A DNA stretch of 64,000 nt from Natronolimnobius baerhuensis (GCF_002177135.1 NZ_MWPH01000002.1:868001-932000), one strand, 5' to 3'. Shown: positions 33,710-42,588, counted from the stretch's first letter. Numbers and translations are program-made. Notes: a model not told the origin generated them from the sequence alone.

Positions 33710-34663
33710 ATGTCTGCGGGCGACGAGCAGTCGATTGATCGGTCTCGCATTCTCATCTCCAACCCCGTTAGCGGGTCCGGTGACCACGCTGAGACGATCT
33801 CCAGACGCGCAGCCGAGCACGGCTTTACGGTTCGCCACACTGCGCACGAAGGCGATGCCATGCGCCTCGCTCGAGAGGCAGCAGACTCGTCATCCGAGGC
33901 GCTCATCGCGGCGGCAGGCGGTGATGGCACCGTCAACGAGGTCGTCAACGGTATCGTCGCCGCTGACGCCCTCGAGTCGACGACGCTCGCCGTCGTTCCG
34001 AGCGGGACTGGGAACAATTTCGCGTCGAACATCGGTCTCGAGGGGCTCGAACACGCGTTTTCGGTGATCGAAGACGGACGACGCCGTCGGATCGACCTCG
34101 GGGTTGCAAACGACCGTGTGTTCGTCAACTCCTGTGTCGGTGGTGTGACTGCACAGGCGAGTGAGAAGACGTCCTCGGAGAGCAAAGCCAGGTTGGGAGT
34201 CCTCGCCTACGTGAAAGAGACACTCGATACGCTCGGCTCGTTCGACGGACTCCCGCTTCGGGTACGGACAGATGAGACAGACGAGGGGACTGCAGCGTGG
34301 GCGGGTACCGCGATGTTCGTCCTCGTCGGCAACTGTCGGCGATTCGGTGGCCGGCGAACCGCACAGGCGAACGTCGAAGACGGGCAGTTCGAAGTCACGA
34401 TCATCGAAGACGCATCCATGAGTGAACTGCTCGGAAACGTCGCTCTCGAGGAATTGCTCGGTCGACCGCAGTCGTCGATTGTCCGATACCAGACGCCGTT
34501 TCTCACCCTCGAGAGTCGACACGGTGCCCTCGAGTACAGCCTCGATGGTGAACTGCTCGAGGCAGAGACGCTGTCGCTCGAGACGCGGCCGAATGCACTC
34601 ACGGTCGCTGTCGGCGATAGCTATCAGCCGACTCCCGATGGGTCCGTGTGGCCGCTGCAGTGA
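33710..34663 (+). CDS. diacylglycerol/lipid kinase (YegS-like)
   Basis: 317 residues from ATG 33710, in a shorter frame than the maximal one. DAGK catalytic motifs are visible: ILISNPVSGSGDHAETIS, AAAGGDGTVNEVVNG (GGDGT, the ATP loop), and VVPSGTGNNFASNI. A C-terminal beta-sandwich completes the fold (EVTIIEDASMSELLGNVALE, LEYSLDGELLEAETL). It phosphorylates a lipid alcohol, in archaea perhaps archaeol-type or a polyprenol-related lipid, in membrane-lipid turnover. It is followed by the IPP-isomerase-like gene at 44 bases, so a lipid-related pair is possible. Confidence 0.9.
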   Translation: MSAGDEQSIDRSRILISNPVSGSGDHAETISRRAAEHGFTVRHTAHEGDAMRLAREAADSSSEALIAAAGGDGTVNEVVNGIVAADALESTTLAVVPSGTGNNFASNIGLEGLEHAFSVIEDGRRRRIDLGVANDRVFVNSCVGGVTAQASEKTSSESKARLGVLAYVKETLDTLGSFDGLPLRVRTDETDEGTAAWAGTAMFVLVGNCRRFGGRRTAQANVEDGQFEVTIIEDASMSELLGNVALEELLGRPQSSIVRYQTPFLTLESRHGALEYSLDGELLEAETLSLETRPNALTVAVGDSYQPTPDGSVWPLQ

Positions 34664-34707
34664 GCCGAGGCGATACTGGTTTCAGGCCCCTCTCCGAGTA
34701 TGCAGGT

Positions 34708-35271
34708 ATGAGCGTACCACCGGACGACCTCGAGCACGAAAACGCGAAACAGGATGTCATCGCCGTCGATGCCGACGACACCGAACAGAGACTCGTCAAT
34801 CGACTCGAAGCCCATACGGGCGATGGCATTCGACATCGGGCGTTCACCTCGCTCGTGTTCGACGGCGAGGGTAACATCTTGCTCGCCCAGCGCGCACCCG
34901 AGAAACGCCTCTGGGGGAGCTACTGGGACGGCACCGTTGCCTCCCACCCCGTCGAGGGCCAGAGCCAGGAGGAAGCGACGCGCCAGCGACTCGAGGAGGA
35001 ACTGGGAATTACGCCGGATCAGTACGACGACGTGCGCCTGACTGATCGCTTCGAGTACAAGCGCTACTTCGAGAACGCCGGTGTCGAACACGAAGTCTGT
35101 GCGGTCCTGAAACTGACGCTGACGGATCGCAGCCTCGAGCCGGACCCCGAGGAGGTCGCTGGTCTCATGTGGGTACCGTACGAACGCCTGCACGAGAATC
35201 CGGAGTGGTATCGCCAACTGCGGCTCTGCCCGTGGTTCGAAATCGCAATGCGACGTGACGTTCAGCAGTAG
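34708..35271 (+). CDS. IPP isomerase type 1-like Nudix protein without the catalytic Cys
   Basis: 187 residues from ATG 34708. It is a type-1 isopentenyl-diphosphate isomerase homologue: HTGDGIRHRAFTSLVF has the two metal-binding His, EHEVCAVLKLTL the pair of metal-binding Glu, and SQEEATRQRLEEELGI the Nudix helix. At the place where E. coli Idi has the catalytic Cys (S-V-C-G-H-P) this protein has T-V-A-S-H-P: Cys is replaced by Ala78, while the neighbouring His80 is kept. Length (187) matches Idi. Either the mechanism has changed or it acts on another substrate. It follows the lipid kinase, consistent with lipid metabolism. Confidence 0.8.
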   Translation: MSVPPDDLEHENAKQDVIAVDADDTEQRLVNRLEAHTGDGIRHRAFTSLVFDGEGNILLAQRAPEKRLWGSYWDGTVASHPVEGQSQEEATRQRLEEELGITPDQYDDVRLTDRFEYKRYFENAGVEHEVCAVLKLTLTDRSLEPDPEEVAGLMWVPYERLHENPEWYRQLRLCPWFEIAMRRDVQQ

Positions 35272-35422
35272 CCGTTCTGCCGCGTCTGTTTCGGTTCCAT
35301 ACCAGTTGAGGGCGGGCTCGAGTCCACAAACTCGTATGACAACAGTTACCGAGGAACAAGGCTTATGGTACCCCCATCCGTAGCGTCGGGTGAGGACCGA
35401 CAGAACCGGTCCGTGTGACGAA

Positions 35423-35761
35423 ATGAGTTCCCAACCACCGGAAGCCGAGACGTACGACATCGACCTCTCGCGAGACGAACAGTGGATCGTTCATCACGCC
35501 CTCGTCAGCTACGCCGATGACCAGATCGATGACGGCGACACACCATCCTCGTGGGTGCTTGCAGCCCTCGAGACCGTCGAATTTGATGAGGAAAATACGT
35601 TTACCAGCTATCAGGCACGCCAACTCGAGACCGTCCTGAGCGACTACATCGAGCGCGAGGGAACACCGGCTGACGACGCCGCACATGGATCGGCTGTCAT
35701 CGAGACGCTGACAGACCGCCTCGATCTCGAGGAGTGTGCCGACCTCGAGGCCGAGCAGTAA
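35423..35761 (+). CDS. haloarchaeal hypothetical protein, helical
   Basis: 112 residues, acidic, starting at ATG 35423. SRDEQWIVHHALVSYADDQI, SWVLAALETVEF and FTSYQARQLETVLSDYIERE suggest four short helices; no motif is known. Similar small proteins are common in haloarchaea (perhaps DUF7853, from memory) and have no assigned role. It is a separate short unit in the lipid-gene neighbourhood. Confidence 0.6.
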   Translation: MSSQPPEAETYDIDLSRDEQWIVHHALVSYADDQIDDGDTPSSWVLAALETVEFDEENTFTSYQARQLETVLSDYIEREGTPADDAAHGSAVIETLTDRLDLEECADLEAEQ

Positions 35762-35813
35762 CGACTCCAATTTTCGCGGAAAATCGTCCGTAGACAGTGC
35801 TTCCCAGTTGTTT

Positions 35814-36128
35814 TCAGGGCCGCGTCGTCGCCCAGACAGCAGTCACCGCGAGCAACACAGCCGGTGCGAGCGGGAGAATAATCAGTGCAAAGAGGTAGTC
35901 TGCGGGTGGGAGCAAGAGGATGGTCACCGGCGCAACAATGAACGCAAAGACGATAACGCCGATCAGCGTCCAGCCGCGCCAATCGAACTCACGGTTGACG
36001 GCAGCGGGATGGACCGGCCCGTCGTCTGGTGAGTCCCTATCACGATCATCGTCTCGAGGGCTTCCGTCATCGTCGAACGCTGACGGATCGTGGACGTATC
36101 CGCCGTCATCACTCGAGTTCGAAGTCAC
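35814..36128 (-). CDS. haloarchaeal small membrane protein
   Basis: 104 residues from GTG 36128; no other start codon lies downstream near the N-terminus. The first ~45 residues are extremely acidic (SSDDGG to SPDDGP); then a NREFDWRGW motif precedes two hydrophobic helices, LIGVIVFAFIVAPVTILLLP and LFALIILPLAPAVLLAVTAV. Topology suggests a cytoplasmic acidic head and a hairpin anchor. Function is unknown. Confidence 0.55.
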   Translation of the reverse strand: MTSNSSDDGGYVHDPSAFDDDGSPRDDDRDRDSPDDGPVHPAAVNREFDWRGWTLIGVIVFAFIVAPVTILLLPPADYLFALIILPLAPAVLLAVTAVWATTRP

Positions 36129-36224
36129 AGTTGCACTTTCGAGTCCGTGGTGATAGCACTCACGGTTCAGCCTGCGACGGCGGGTGACTGCGTCCGGTCG
36201 GTGAACCAGCCCGTCTGCTGGCGA

Positions 36225-37265
36225 TTAGAGTTCGCTATCCGGGCGGACAACGACTTTGCCGAAGCCCTCGCGCTGTTCGACGATATCGTGTGCGCGTGCA
36301 GTGTCGCTCATCGGCACCACCTCGCGAATCGACGGCTCGAAGGTGCCGTCCCAGACCAGTTCCATCACGTCATCGACCTGTCCGGGGGAGCCCATCGTGG
36401 AGCCGATGATCTGGAGTTGGTTCCAGAAAATACGTGGGATATCCGTCTCGGGATTGCCGCCTGCGGTCCCGCCACAGGTGACGAGTCGGCCGTTCTTCGC
36501 GAGGCTCTTGATCGAATCGCGCCACGTGCCGGCCCCGATGTAGTCGACGACGACATCGACGCCGCGACCACCGGTCTCGCTGCGGACCCATTCCGCGAAG
36601 TTCTGTTGCTCGTAGTTCACGACGTGGTCTGCCCCGTGATCGCGGGCGTACTCGAGTTTTGCCTCGGTGCTGCCGGTTGCATAGACCTCTGCGCCAGCGT
36701 AGTCTGCGATCTGGACGGCAGCGTGGCCGACACCGCCACTCGCGCCGAGGACGAGGACCTTCTCGCCGGGTTCGATATCGGCGCGGTCGATCAACAGCCG
36801 CCAGGCGGTCTGGAAGACGAGCGACGTTGAGCCGGCAGTGACCCAGTCAACACCGTCAGGAACCGGTATCAGGTTGTCTTCTGGGACGGCGGTGTACTCC
36901 GAGTGAACGCCGGTGACGTGCTCGCCGAGCAGGTGGAAGTTGACACAGAGCGTCGGATCGCCGTCGCGACAGAACTCACAGTGGCCGCAACTAACGCCTG
37001 CGGTTACAGCAACCCGATCACCGGGTTCGAACTGCGTCACGTCGTCGCCGACTGCCTCGACGATCCCCGCTGCGTCACTCCCGGGAACATGGGGCATCTC
37101 GAGGTCGAGCGTCGGCAGTCCACGGCGGACCCAGATATCGAGGTGATTGAGCGCGCCGGCTTTGACGTCGACGAGCACGTCGTTGGGGCCGACGGTTGGG
37201 TCGGGATACTCGCCGTACTCGATCACGTCGGTGTCACCGTGTTCGGTGATCTTGACTGCCTGCAT
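36225..37265 (-). CDS. zinc-dependent alcohol dehydrogenase / quinone reductase-type MDR enzyme
   Basis: 346 residues of the medium-chain dehydrogenase/reductase superfamily. N-terminal GroES-like domain: KAGALNHLDIWVRRGLP, and the structural zinc site GVSCGHCEFCRDGDPTLC with four Cys. In the second part, VLVLGASGGVGHAAVQIADY is the NAD(P) Rossmann motif, and DHVVNYEQQNFAEWV and VVDYIGAGTW support the cofactor domain. The catalytic-zinc residues of classic alcohol dehydrogenases are modified (GSDAAG in place of GHE), so the active site may be zinc-free, closer to quinone oxidoreductases. Substrate unknown. Confidence 0.88.
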   Translation of the reverse strand: MQAVKITEHGDTDVIEYGEYPDPTVGPNDVLVDVKAGALNHLDIWVRRGLPTLDLEMPHVPGSDAAGIVEAVGDDVTQFEPGDRVAVTAGVSCGHCEFCRDGDPTLCVNFHLLGEHVTGVHSEYTAVPEDNLIPVPDGVDWVTAGSTSLVFQTAWRLLIDRADIEPGEKVLVLGASGGVGHAAVQIADYAGAEVYATGSTEAKLEYARDHGADHVVNYEQQNFAEWVRSETGGRGVDVVVDYIGAGTWRDSIKSLAKNGRLVTCGGTAGGNPETDIPRIFWNQLQIIGSTMGSPGQVDDVMELVWDGTFEPSIREVVPMSDTARAHDIVEQREGFGKVVVRPDSEL

Positions 37266-37394
37266 AGGCGAGACTGATGGTCACTCGAGCCATAACAGTT
37301 GGGCTCTCGGCGAACCACCGCGACCGGTTTTGCGCCGCTCTCGTGCTGTCTCCGAGGTGGGCACTGTTTTCCGCTCGGCAGTCAAAGGCGAGGT

Positions 37395-38111
37395 ATGACC
37401 GGAGACGAGACGCCGAACGAGGGTGACTCGGACGCCGAGACTGCGTCACCGACAGCAACAGAGGACGCGTCCGAGGCTGCTGAGACGACGGCGACTGAGA
37501 CGGACACGGAAACAGACGCAGACAGCAACTCGGAGTCAGCGTCACTCGAGGTTGGCGTCATCACCATCGCAGCGAATCGCTCGCTCGCCTCCGACGACGC
37601 GGGGACGGCAATCGAAACGGCTCTCGAGGAGGCCGGCCACAATCTCACGACGCGAGAGCACGTCGCCGCCGAGCACGACCGGGTTCAGTCTATTGTCTTG
37701 CGACTGATCGAGCGAGACGATGTTGACCTCGTCATCACTGCCGGTGCAACCAGTATCGAACCCGACGACGTCGTCATCGAAGCCGTCGACCCGCTGCTCG
37801 ATAAGGAACTAACGGCCTTTCGCGAGTTGTTCACCATGTACGCTGCCGACCGAATTGGGACCCGCGTCGTTGCAATGCGAACGCTCGCCGGTGTTGCCGA
37901 CGGAAAACCGGTCTTCTGTCTGCCCGGAAACCCAGACGCCACCGAACTGGCGACCGAGAAGGTCATCCTCCCCGAAGCCACACACTTGATCGACCTCGCT
38001 CGAGCGGACGACGCTGAAACCGAGTCGGCTGCCGAGCCAGCGCTCTCGGACGACGATGACAGCGAAGACACCACTAGCGAGGACGCAGACGAGACTGACA
38101 CCAGTTCGTAG
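37395..38111 (+). CDS. MoaB-like molybdopterin-binding fold protein with acidic tails
   Basis: 238 residues from ATG 37395. The central part (about 52-200) has the MoaB/MogA molybdopterin-binding fold: LEVGVITIAANRSLASDDAG, RVQSIVLRLIERDDVDLVIT, ITAGATSIEPDDVVIEAVDP, and VVAMRTLAGVADGKPVFCLPGNPDA. The TTGGTG-type loop is replaced by TAGATS, and the later Asp is kept. Long low-complexity acidic arms flank the core (about 50 and 35 residues). It probably acts in molybdenum/tungsten cofactor synthesis (adenylylation) or is a paralogue with altered binding. The 5-formyl-THF cycloligase gene follows 56 bases later. Confidence 0.75.
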   Translation: MTGDETPNEGDSDAETASPTATEDASEAAETTATETDTETDADSNSESASLEVGVITIAANRSLASDDAGTAIETALEEAGHNLTTREHVAAEHDRVQSIVLRLIERDDVDLVITAGATSIEPDDVVIEAVDPLLDKELTAFRELFTMYAADRIGTRVVAMRTLAGVADGKPVFCLPGNPDATELATEKVILPEATHLIDLARADDAETESAAEPALSDDDDSEDTTSEDADETDTSS

Positions 38112-38167
38112 CGCGAGGCCGAAAAGCGACCAGCCATCGCTTAGTGGATCCAGTTCCAAGCGCGCAT

Positions 38168-38869
38168 ATGGACAAACAGCACCTCCGAGAGCAACTCTGG
38201 GACGACCTCGAGGACAGCGGTGAGGCACGATTTCCGTTTCCACCGCATGGTCGCATTCCGAACTTCGCGGGGGCGGATGCGGCTGCAGAGCGACTCGCGG
38301 AAACGACGGCCTGGGAACGCGCCGACGTCATCAAGGCGAATCCCGATGCCCCACAGCTGCCGGTTCGACGCGCAGCGCTGCGGGCTGGAAAGACGGTCTA
38401 CATGGCAGTCCCCCGGCTCCGTGACGAACAATGTTTTCTACGGCTCGATCCCGCCGAAATCGACGATATCGACCACGCAACGACGGTCGGTGGCTCGGCT
38501 GAGGTTGGTGTTCCAGTTCATCCAGACGCAGTCGATCCTATCGACCTGATCGTCGCTGGCAGCGTTGTCGTCACGCCGGCCGGTGGCCGCATCGGGAAGG
38601 GCGAAGGCTACAGCGACCTCGAGTATGCGATTCTCAGCGAGTTCGACCTCGTCGATGATGAGACGGTGACGGTCACGACAGTTCACGAGATGCAAGTCAC
38701 CGACGCGACGCTTTCGTTTTCCCCGCACGACGTCTTCATGGACCTGATCGTCACGCCCGAGCGCGTCCTCGAGACGACCCCGGACGCGGATCGGCCAGCG
38801 GGAATCGACTGGGACGAACTGGGCGATGACCAGCGTGCGGAGATTCCGATTTTAGAGACGCTCGAGTGA
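38168..38869 (+). CDS. 5-formyltetrahydrofolate cyclo-ligase family protein
   Basis: 233 residues from ATG 38168. The family pattern is retained: DKQHLREQLWDDLEDSGEAR near the start, PQLPVRRAALRAGKTVYMAV, and the C-terminal VVVTPAGGRIGKGEGYSDLEY, which corresponds to the G-x-R-x-G-x-G-x-G-(Y/F)-x-D motif. It would convert 5-formyl-THF to 5,10-methenyl-THF with ATP; in a haloarchaeon it would salvage folate one-carbon units used by the purine enzymes encoded nearby. The length is typical. Confidence 0.85.
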   Translation: MDKQHLREQLWDDLEDSGEARFPFPPHGRIPNFAGADAAAERLAETTAWERADVIKANPDAPQLPVRRAALRAGKTVYMAVPRLRDEQCFLRLDPAEIDDIDHATTVGGSAEVGVPVHPDAVDPIDLIVAGSVVVTPAGGRIGKGEGYSDLEYAILSEFDLVDDETVTVTTVHEMQVTDATLSFSPHDVFMDLIVTPERVLETTPDADRPAGIDWDELGDDQRAEIPILETLE

Positions 38870-39284
38870 GTCTAAGACGGATCAGTAGGCGACGCTCTCG
38901 CTCTCGAGTGTAAAACAGCCCGGGACGCAAACACGTCCCGGATGCCAGAACCGCAAGGAACGACGCAGGCCGGTGCAGCAGCCCGCGTCGGAACGGTATG
39001 GCAATGTGGGGGGAAGGGTGCTGTGGTGGGATTGCTGGAAGTCACGGGAACAGGCAATATGCCACGGTGTGGCGGTTGCCCGTCGACCTCCATCCATCCC
39101 TATTCGGGGGACCCACTTGAACAGGGGAGACGGTATACCGGTCTTACGCCGAATTCTGCCGAATTTAACTCGGATTTAATTGGCTGATATCGCGAGCGAG
39201 ACGGTTCACAAACCCAATACAGCCATTACAAACTACCGTCGGAAATAAAAGTGGTTGTTTCCCAGACAGTTCGAACGCGACTAC
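38870..39284. other. 415-base intergenic region with possible structured RNA
   Basis: No convincing protein-coding frame. The region is GC-rich with several good stems: CCGGGACG/CGTCCCGG (38920-38927/38934-38941, loop CAAACA), CGACGC/GCGTCG (38961-38966/38985-38990), GCAAT/ATTGC (39001-39005/39031-39035) and GCCAC/GTGGC (39061-39073, 3-base loop). An AT-rich tail begins near 39165. The extent and stem density suggest a non-coding RNA of about 200-250 bases on the plus strand, but I cannot assign a family (SRP RNA and RNase P RNA were tried; see rejected items). No promoter was clearly seen. Confidence 0.35.
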
Positions 39285-39614
39285 TTAGCCGAGCAGTTCC
39301 TCAGCAACGAGTGCCGGATCGAGCAGTTTCGGATCGACCGCAAAATCGAGTTGTGCTTTCACGAACTCCGGACTCGACTCTCTCGAGTAGACAACGGTTC
39401 GGATGTCGTCGCTGAGATCACAGACGATTGGAATCGTCGTCGCCTGAGAGACGTCCGTCAGGACGTACAACTGCGCCTCGACGATGCCAGCCTCCTCTAA
39501 CTGCGGCCGCGAGATAACGCCCTCGAGTCGAGCGACCTCGACGCCTTCGGCCTCGAGTGCGTCGGTGATGCCGTTGTCGTCAGCGCCGGCAACGACTGCG
39601 TTCGTGACCGCCAT
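39285..39614 (-). CDS. haloarchaeal small protein (DUF7126-like), guaA partner
   Basis: 109 residues, start codon overlapping the last base of the guaA stop, so co-translated with it. The sequence has a Rossmann-like start (AVVAGADDNGITDALEAEGVEVARLEG) and alternating strands and helices like a small receiver or TrkA-N-type fold: AQLYVLTDVSQATTIPIVCD, IRTVVYSRESSPEFVKAQL. The family is, I think, DUF7126. A role linked to GMP synthesis is suggested only by the tight coupling. Confidence 0.6.
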   Translation of the reverse strand: MAVTNAVVAGADDNGITDALEAEGVEVARLEGVISRPQLEEAGIVEAQLYVLTDVSQATTIPIVCDLSDDIRTVVYSRESSPEFVKAQLDFAVDPKLLDPALVAEELLG

Positions 39615-40531
39615 TATTCGTACTCGATTGTTGCTGGCGGTTTGTGCGTCACGTCGTAGACGACGCGGGCGACGTTGTCGTTCTGGCCGGTGATTCGGGA
39701 CTGGATGCGCTGGAGGGTCTCCCAGTCGATCTCCTGGGCGCGGGCGGTCATCCCGTCACGCGATTCAACCGAGCGCACGGAGACGACCCAGCCGTGGACG
39801 CGGTTGTCGCCTTTGACACCCGTCGCCTTGCCGATGACGGCGGCGAGGGCTTGCCACGGCTCGTACTCCTCGAGTTCCTCCTCGACGACGTGACAGGCGT
39901 CGCGGGCGACCTCGAGTTTCTCGTCGGTGACTTCGCCGATGACGCGCACGGCGAGTCCGGGGCCGGGGAACGGCATCCGTTCGGCGACGAGTTCGTCGAG
40001 ACCGAGGTGGCGTGCGACTTCCCGCACTTCGTCCTTGTAGAGGTCGCGAACGGGTTCGACGATGCCGTCGAAGTCGACGACATCGGGGAGGCCGCCGACG
40101 TTGTGGTGGGACTTGATCCCGCCTTCGCTCTCGATGCGGTCGGGGTAGATCGTCCCTTGCACGAGGTAGTCCGCGTCGGCGTCTGTGGCTTCGCGTTCGA
40201 ACTCACGGATGAACTGCTCGCCGATGATCTTGCGCTTTTCCTCGGGGTCCGTGACGCCCTCGAGCGCCTCGAGGAAGCGATCTTTCGCGTCGACGATGCG
40301 CAGCGACTCCATGTAGTCGAACGTCTCCGCGATCTGGTCGGTTTCGCCTTTGCGCATCAGGCCGGTGTCGACGTAGACCGGCGTGAGTTGGTCGCCGATG
40401 GACTCGTATGCGAGTGCGGCGGCCACACTCGAGTCGACGCCGCCCGAGAGGGCGATGACGGCGTTCGAATCGCCGATTTCGTCTTCGATCTCTGCGACTG
40501 CCTCCGGGACGAACGTGTCTGTCTCTACCAT
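39614..40531 (-). CDS. guaA: GMP synthase, ATP-pyrophosphatase subunit (GuaAb)
   Basis: 305 residues. Archaea split GMP synthase into an amidotransferase and this PP-ATPase chain. [20 protein letters not shown] is the PP-loop, and [34 protein letters not shown] and the terminal [13 protein letters not shown] belong to the dimerisation domain. It adenylates XMP and transfers ammonia to give GMP. The glutaminase chain is not nearby. Homologues elsewhere are commonly next to pyrG; here pyrG lies about 6 kb away on the same strand, with an island between. Confidence 0.94.
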   Translation of the reverse strand: MVETDTFVPEAVAEIEDEIGDSNAVIALSGGVDSSVAAALAYESIGDQLTPVYVDTGLMRKGETDQIAETFDYMESLRIVDAKDRFLEALEGVTDPEEKRKIIGEQFIREFEREATDADADYLVQGTIYPDRIESEGGIKSHHNVGGLPDVVDFDGIVEPVRDLYKDEVREVARHLGLDELVAERMPFPGPGLAVRVIGEVTDEKLEVARDACHVVEEELEEYEPWQALAAVIGKATGVKGDNRVHGWVVSVRSVESRDGMTARAQEIDWETLQRIQSRITGQNDNVARVVYDVTHKPPATIEYE

Positions 40532-40829
40532 TGGGGGTCACTCTCCTGTCGTCTCGGCGCAACTGCGTCCAAAATAGTGCTATCGAGCGTACTCGCCATG
40601 CCGACTTTCGGAACGGGACGGACAAAACGATTTTGAATTGGTAGTCGGCTGTGTCTCGAGGTGCGTTCGAGTGACGTGATGGCGTCCCGAATCGAGCCCG
40701 TCGCAGTTGACTCGAGACCGTCGCTAAAGCCGACACGACCGTTGTCAGCAACCCCGACGGCCTCGATGTGATCGCGGTTTGCATCGATTTCCCAACAATT
40801 ATGAGACGTACCTTCGACCGTCTCTGATA

Positions 40830-42185
40830 ATGAATCGGCGGACCGCTCTCGGGTGGCTCGGGGCTGGAACGGCCGCGGTTGGACTCGGAGGATACCACCA
40901 GCGCCGCCGCATAGGACGGTGGTCCGACCGCAACGCATTGCACGGGGCCCAGGAGATCGAGCATCCCACCGTCTCGGACGCCACGTCCCTCCGTCCGACG
41001 GAATCCCATCTCATCGATGCCCTCGAGGAACTCGCCGAGCGCGTCGAGGCGGCTCGAGAGCGGTGGCCGGACGGGGAGATCGAGGCCGACGAGGACGAAC
41101 TGATGGCCCACTCCGGACGGCAATTCGAACGGGCGGACGCGACGCTCGAGGAGTACGAGGCCCAACGCGGCTCGTTTGGAGAGTTCTCGGCGGCGGAACG
41201 GCTCGACGTTCTCGGCGACCTTCGGGGTGCACTGGGTGGGGCGGAGCAGGCAATTACCCTGGCGGCGCTGCAGCGCGGCGAGCGCGATAGAGACGACATC
41301 AGTGCCGACCTCGAGGCGCTGCGCGAGGAGTACGAGGCCGTCCTCGAGGGCCTGTCGTACGTGGCACCCAACCTCTCGTGGGCCGCCACCGCGTACGGTG
41401 AGTTGGACGAGTGGCTGGACACCGCCCGCGGTTCGATCCGGATGGCCGAGCGATACGTTCACGGAGAGGGCAACCTCGACACCGTCGAACCGCAGTATTC
41501 GGCTGCTCGAGCGGCCAGCGCACGCGCTCGGCTCGATGATGCCGTCCGATTTCAGGACTCATTGGAAGCGAGCGCACGGGAGGAGGCGTCTGCGGGTTCG
41601 CTTGAATCGGACCTCGAGGACGCCTCCGAACGACTCGAAGAGCGAACGGAGACGGTCATCGAAAACGTCGAGTTTGAGACCGAGGACGGTGGGGACGAGA
41701 TCGATGCCCACGCATACCGTATTTATATTTCCCACCTCCTCGAGCGTCACGACGGACCCACGGATGCGTTCGAGAAGGGCTTGCCCGCACTCGCAGTGCG
41801 TCGAGCGGTCGAACGCCACGCGTACGCACTCTCCCTCCCAGCGTTTGAGGACATCCCGTCCACGAGTGAACCTGACGTGACCGTCGAGTTCGACACGACA
41901 GGTGACGCCGTTCGCGATGCCAAAGCGCGTGCCTCGAGTGCGCTCGAGGATCGGATTCGTGCGGACGGGGACGATCAGCTCGTTCAGCACCTGTGTGCGA
42001 TGCTTGTGGATCGGTTCGAGCGACAAGACCGGCGACTCGAGCGCCATCTCGAGGCGATCAACGAGGAGTCGGCGAGCGACTGGGCTCGCCAACTCGAACA
42101 GACTCGGCTTCGGTATCTCGAGATTGAAGAGTTGGCGACGGCGATTCCGGATGTGATGGCGGTCGTTACAGAGATCGACGACTAA
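40830..42185 (+). CDS. Tat/signal-anchor alpha-helical coiled protein (paralogue B)
   Basis: 451 residues from ATG 40830. The N-terminus (NRRTALGWLGAGTAAVGLGG, then YHQRRRIGRWSDRN) repeats the unusual signal-like start of the 10803-12188 gene. The body is acidic and helical, with the shared blocks LSWAATAYGELDEWL, ALQRGERDRDDI and, near the end, DRRLERHLEAINEESASDWA. Identity over the whole is moderate, so the duplication is old. One paralogue lies in core DNA and the other in the island. A structural surface or envelope function is possible; nothing in the neighbourhood decides it. Confidence 0.75.
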   Translation: MNRRTALGWLGAGTAAVGLGGYHQRRRIGRWSDRNALHGAQEIEHPTVSDATSLRPTESHLIDALEELAERVEAARERWPDGEIEADEDELMAHSGRQFERADATLEEYEAQRGSFGEFSAAERLDVLGDLRGALGGAEQAITLAALQRGERDRDDISADLEALREEYEAVLEGLSYVAPNLSWAATAYGELDEWLDTARGSIRMAERYVHGEGNLDTVEPQYSAARAASARARLDDAVRFQDSLEASAREEASAGSLESDLEDASERLEERTETVIENVEFETEDGGDEIDAHAYRIYISHLLERHDGPTDAFEKGLPALAVRRAVERHAYALSLPAFEDIPSTSEPDVTVEFDTTGDAVRDAKARASSALEDRIRADGDDQLVQHLCAMLVDRFERQDRRLERHLEAINEESASDWARQLEQTRLRYLEIEELATAIPDVMAVVTEIDD

Positions 42186-42348
42186 GCGAGGCTTTTGACG
42201 TTTATATAGGGACTGTCTCTATACGTCTTCATAAGTGAGGAACGTTCTTCTATTCTTTCATAATGAACTGTTGTCTCACTTCTCTATTAATGGGACAATC
42301 GTCCAATTTTGAGCAAATATTATATATGGGTCTGTCGTAATGAATTGT
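42186..42348. other. AT-rich intergenic segment with TATA box
   Basis: It begins with GAGGCTTTTGACG and continues TTTATATAGGGACTGTCTCTATACG, which contains an imperfect inverted repeat (ATAG...CTAT, ATAGGGA/TCTCTAT), then a long AT-rich stretch. The TATA box of the next gene is at 42321-42327. Base composition is far lower in GC than the surroundings, suggesting foreign DNA. Confidence 0.5.
42321..42327 (+). promoter_or_regulatory. TATA box
   Basis: TATATAT in GAGCAAATATTATATATGGG; 22-28 bases before ATG 42349, which favours that start codon over ATG 42340. Confidence 0.6.
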
Positions 42349-42588
42349 ATGAGTGATCAACTAATAGGAATAATATGGAATATGATTGTAGTCTCTGTGA
42401 GCGGTCTGTTCACAATCATAATAATGACCCATCTATGGAATTCCAGTGCGGCTCCGGAGCCCGGTGATCCGTTTTATGAGTTAATGGCTTCAACTGTTGA
42501 AGGAGCGATGATGGCTTTCGGACTATTGGGTTTGGTTAGCCTAATCGCCATACTCGCATGGACATGGTCAGAAGTACAATCGTTCTAA
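42349..42588 (+). CDS. AT-rich small membrane protein
   Basis: 79 residues from ATG 42349. Two hydrophobic segments: IGIIWNMIVVSVSGLFTIII and MMAFGLLGLVSLIAILAWTW, with the polar loop SSAAPEPGDPFYELM between. Codon use is far from that of neighbouring genes: ATA and other AT-ending codons are common, in contrast with GC-ending codons elsewhere, so recent acquisition is likely. No family is recognised. Confidence 0.55.
   Translation: MSDQLIGIIWNMIVVSVSGLFTIIIMTHLWNSSAAPEPGDPFYELMASTVEGAMMAFGLLGLVSLIAILAWTWSEVQSF

Noticed and set aside
38870-39170. SRP RNA or RNase P RNA
   Set aside because: The segment GCAGGCCGGTGCAGCAGCCC resembles SRP helix 8, but the tetraloop is too short and wrongly placed, and the needed long flanks do not fit; the RNase P conserved boxes (GAGGAAAGUC, ACAGAA) are absent.
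39614-40531. guaA as a broken gene because it lacks the glutaminase half
   Set aside because: Archaea normally split GMP synthase into two chains, so a PP-ATPase-only protein of this length is expected.
40203-41462. 419-residue minus-strand frame over the guaA start and the coiled paralogue
   Set aside because: Crosses two clear genes with no matching domain; a shadow frame.
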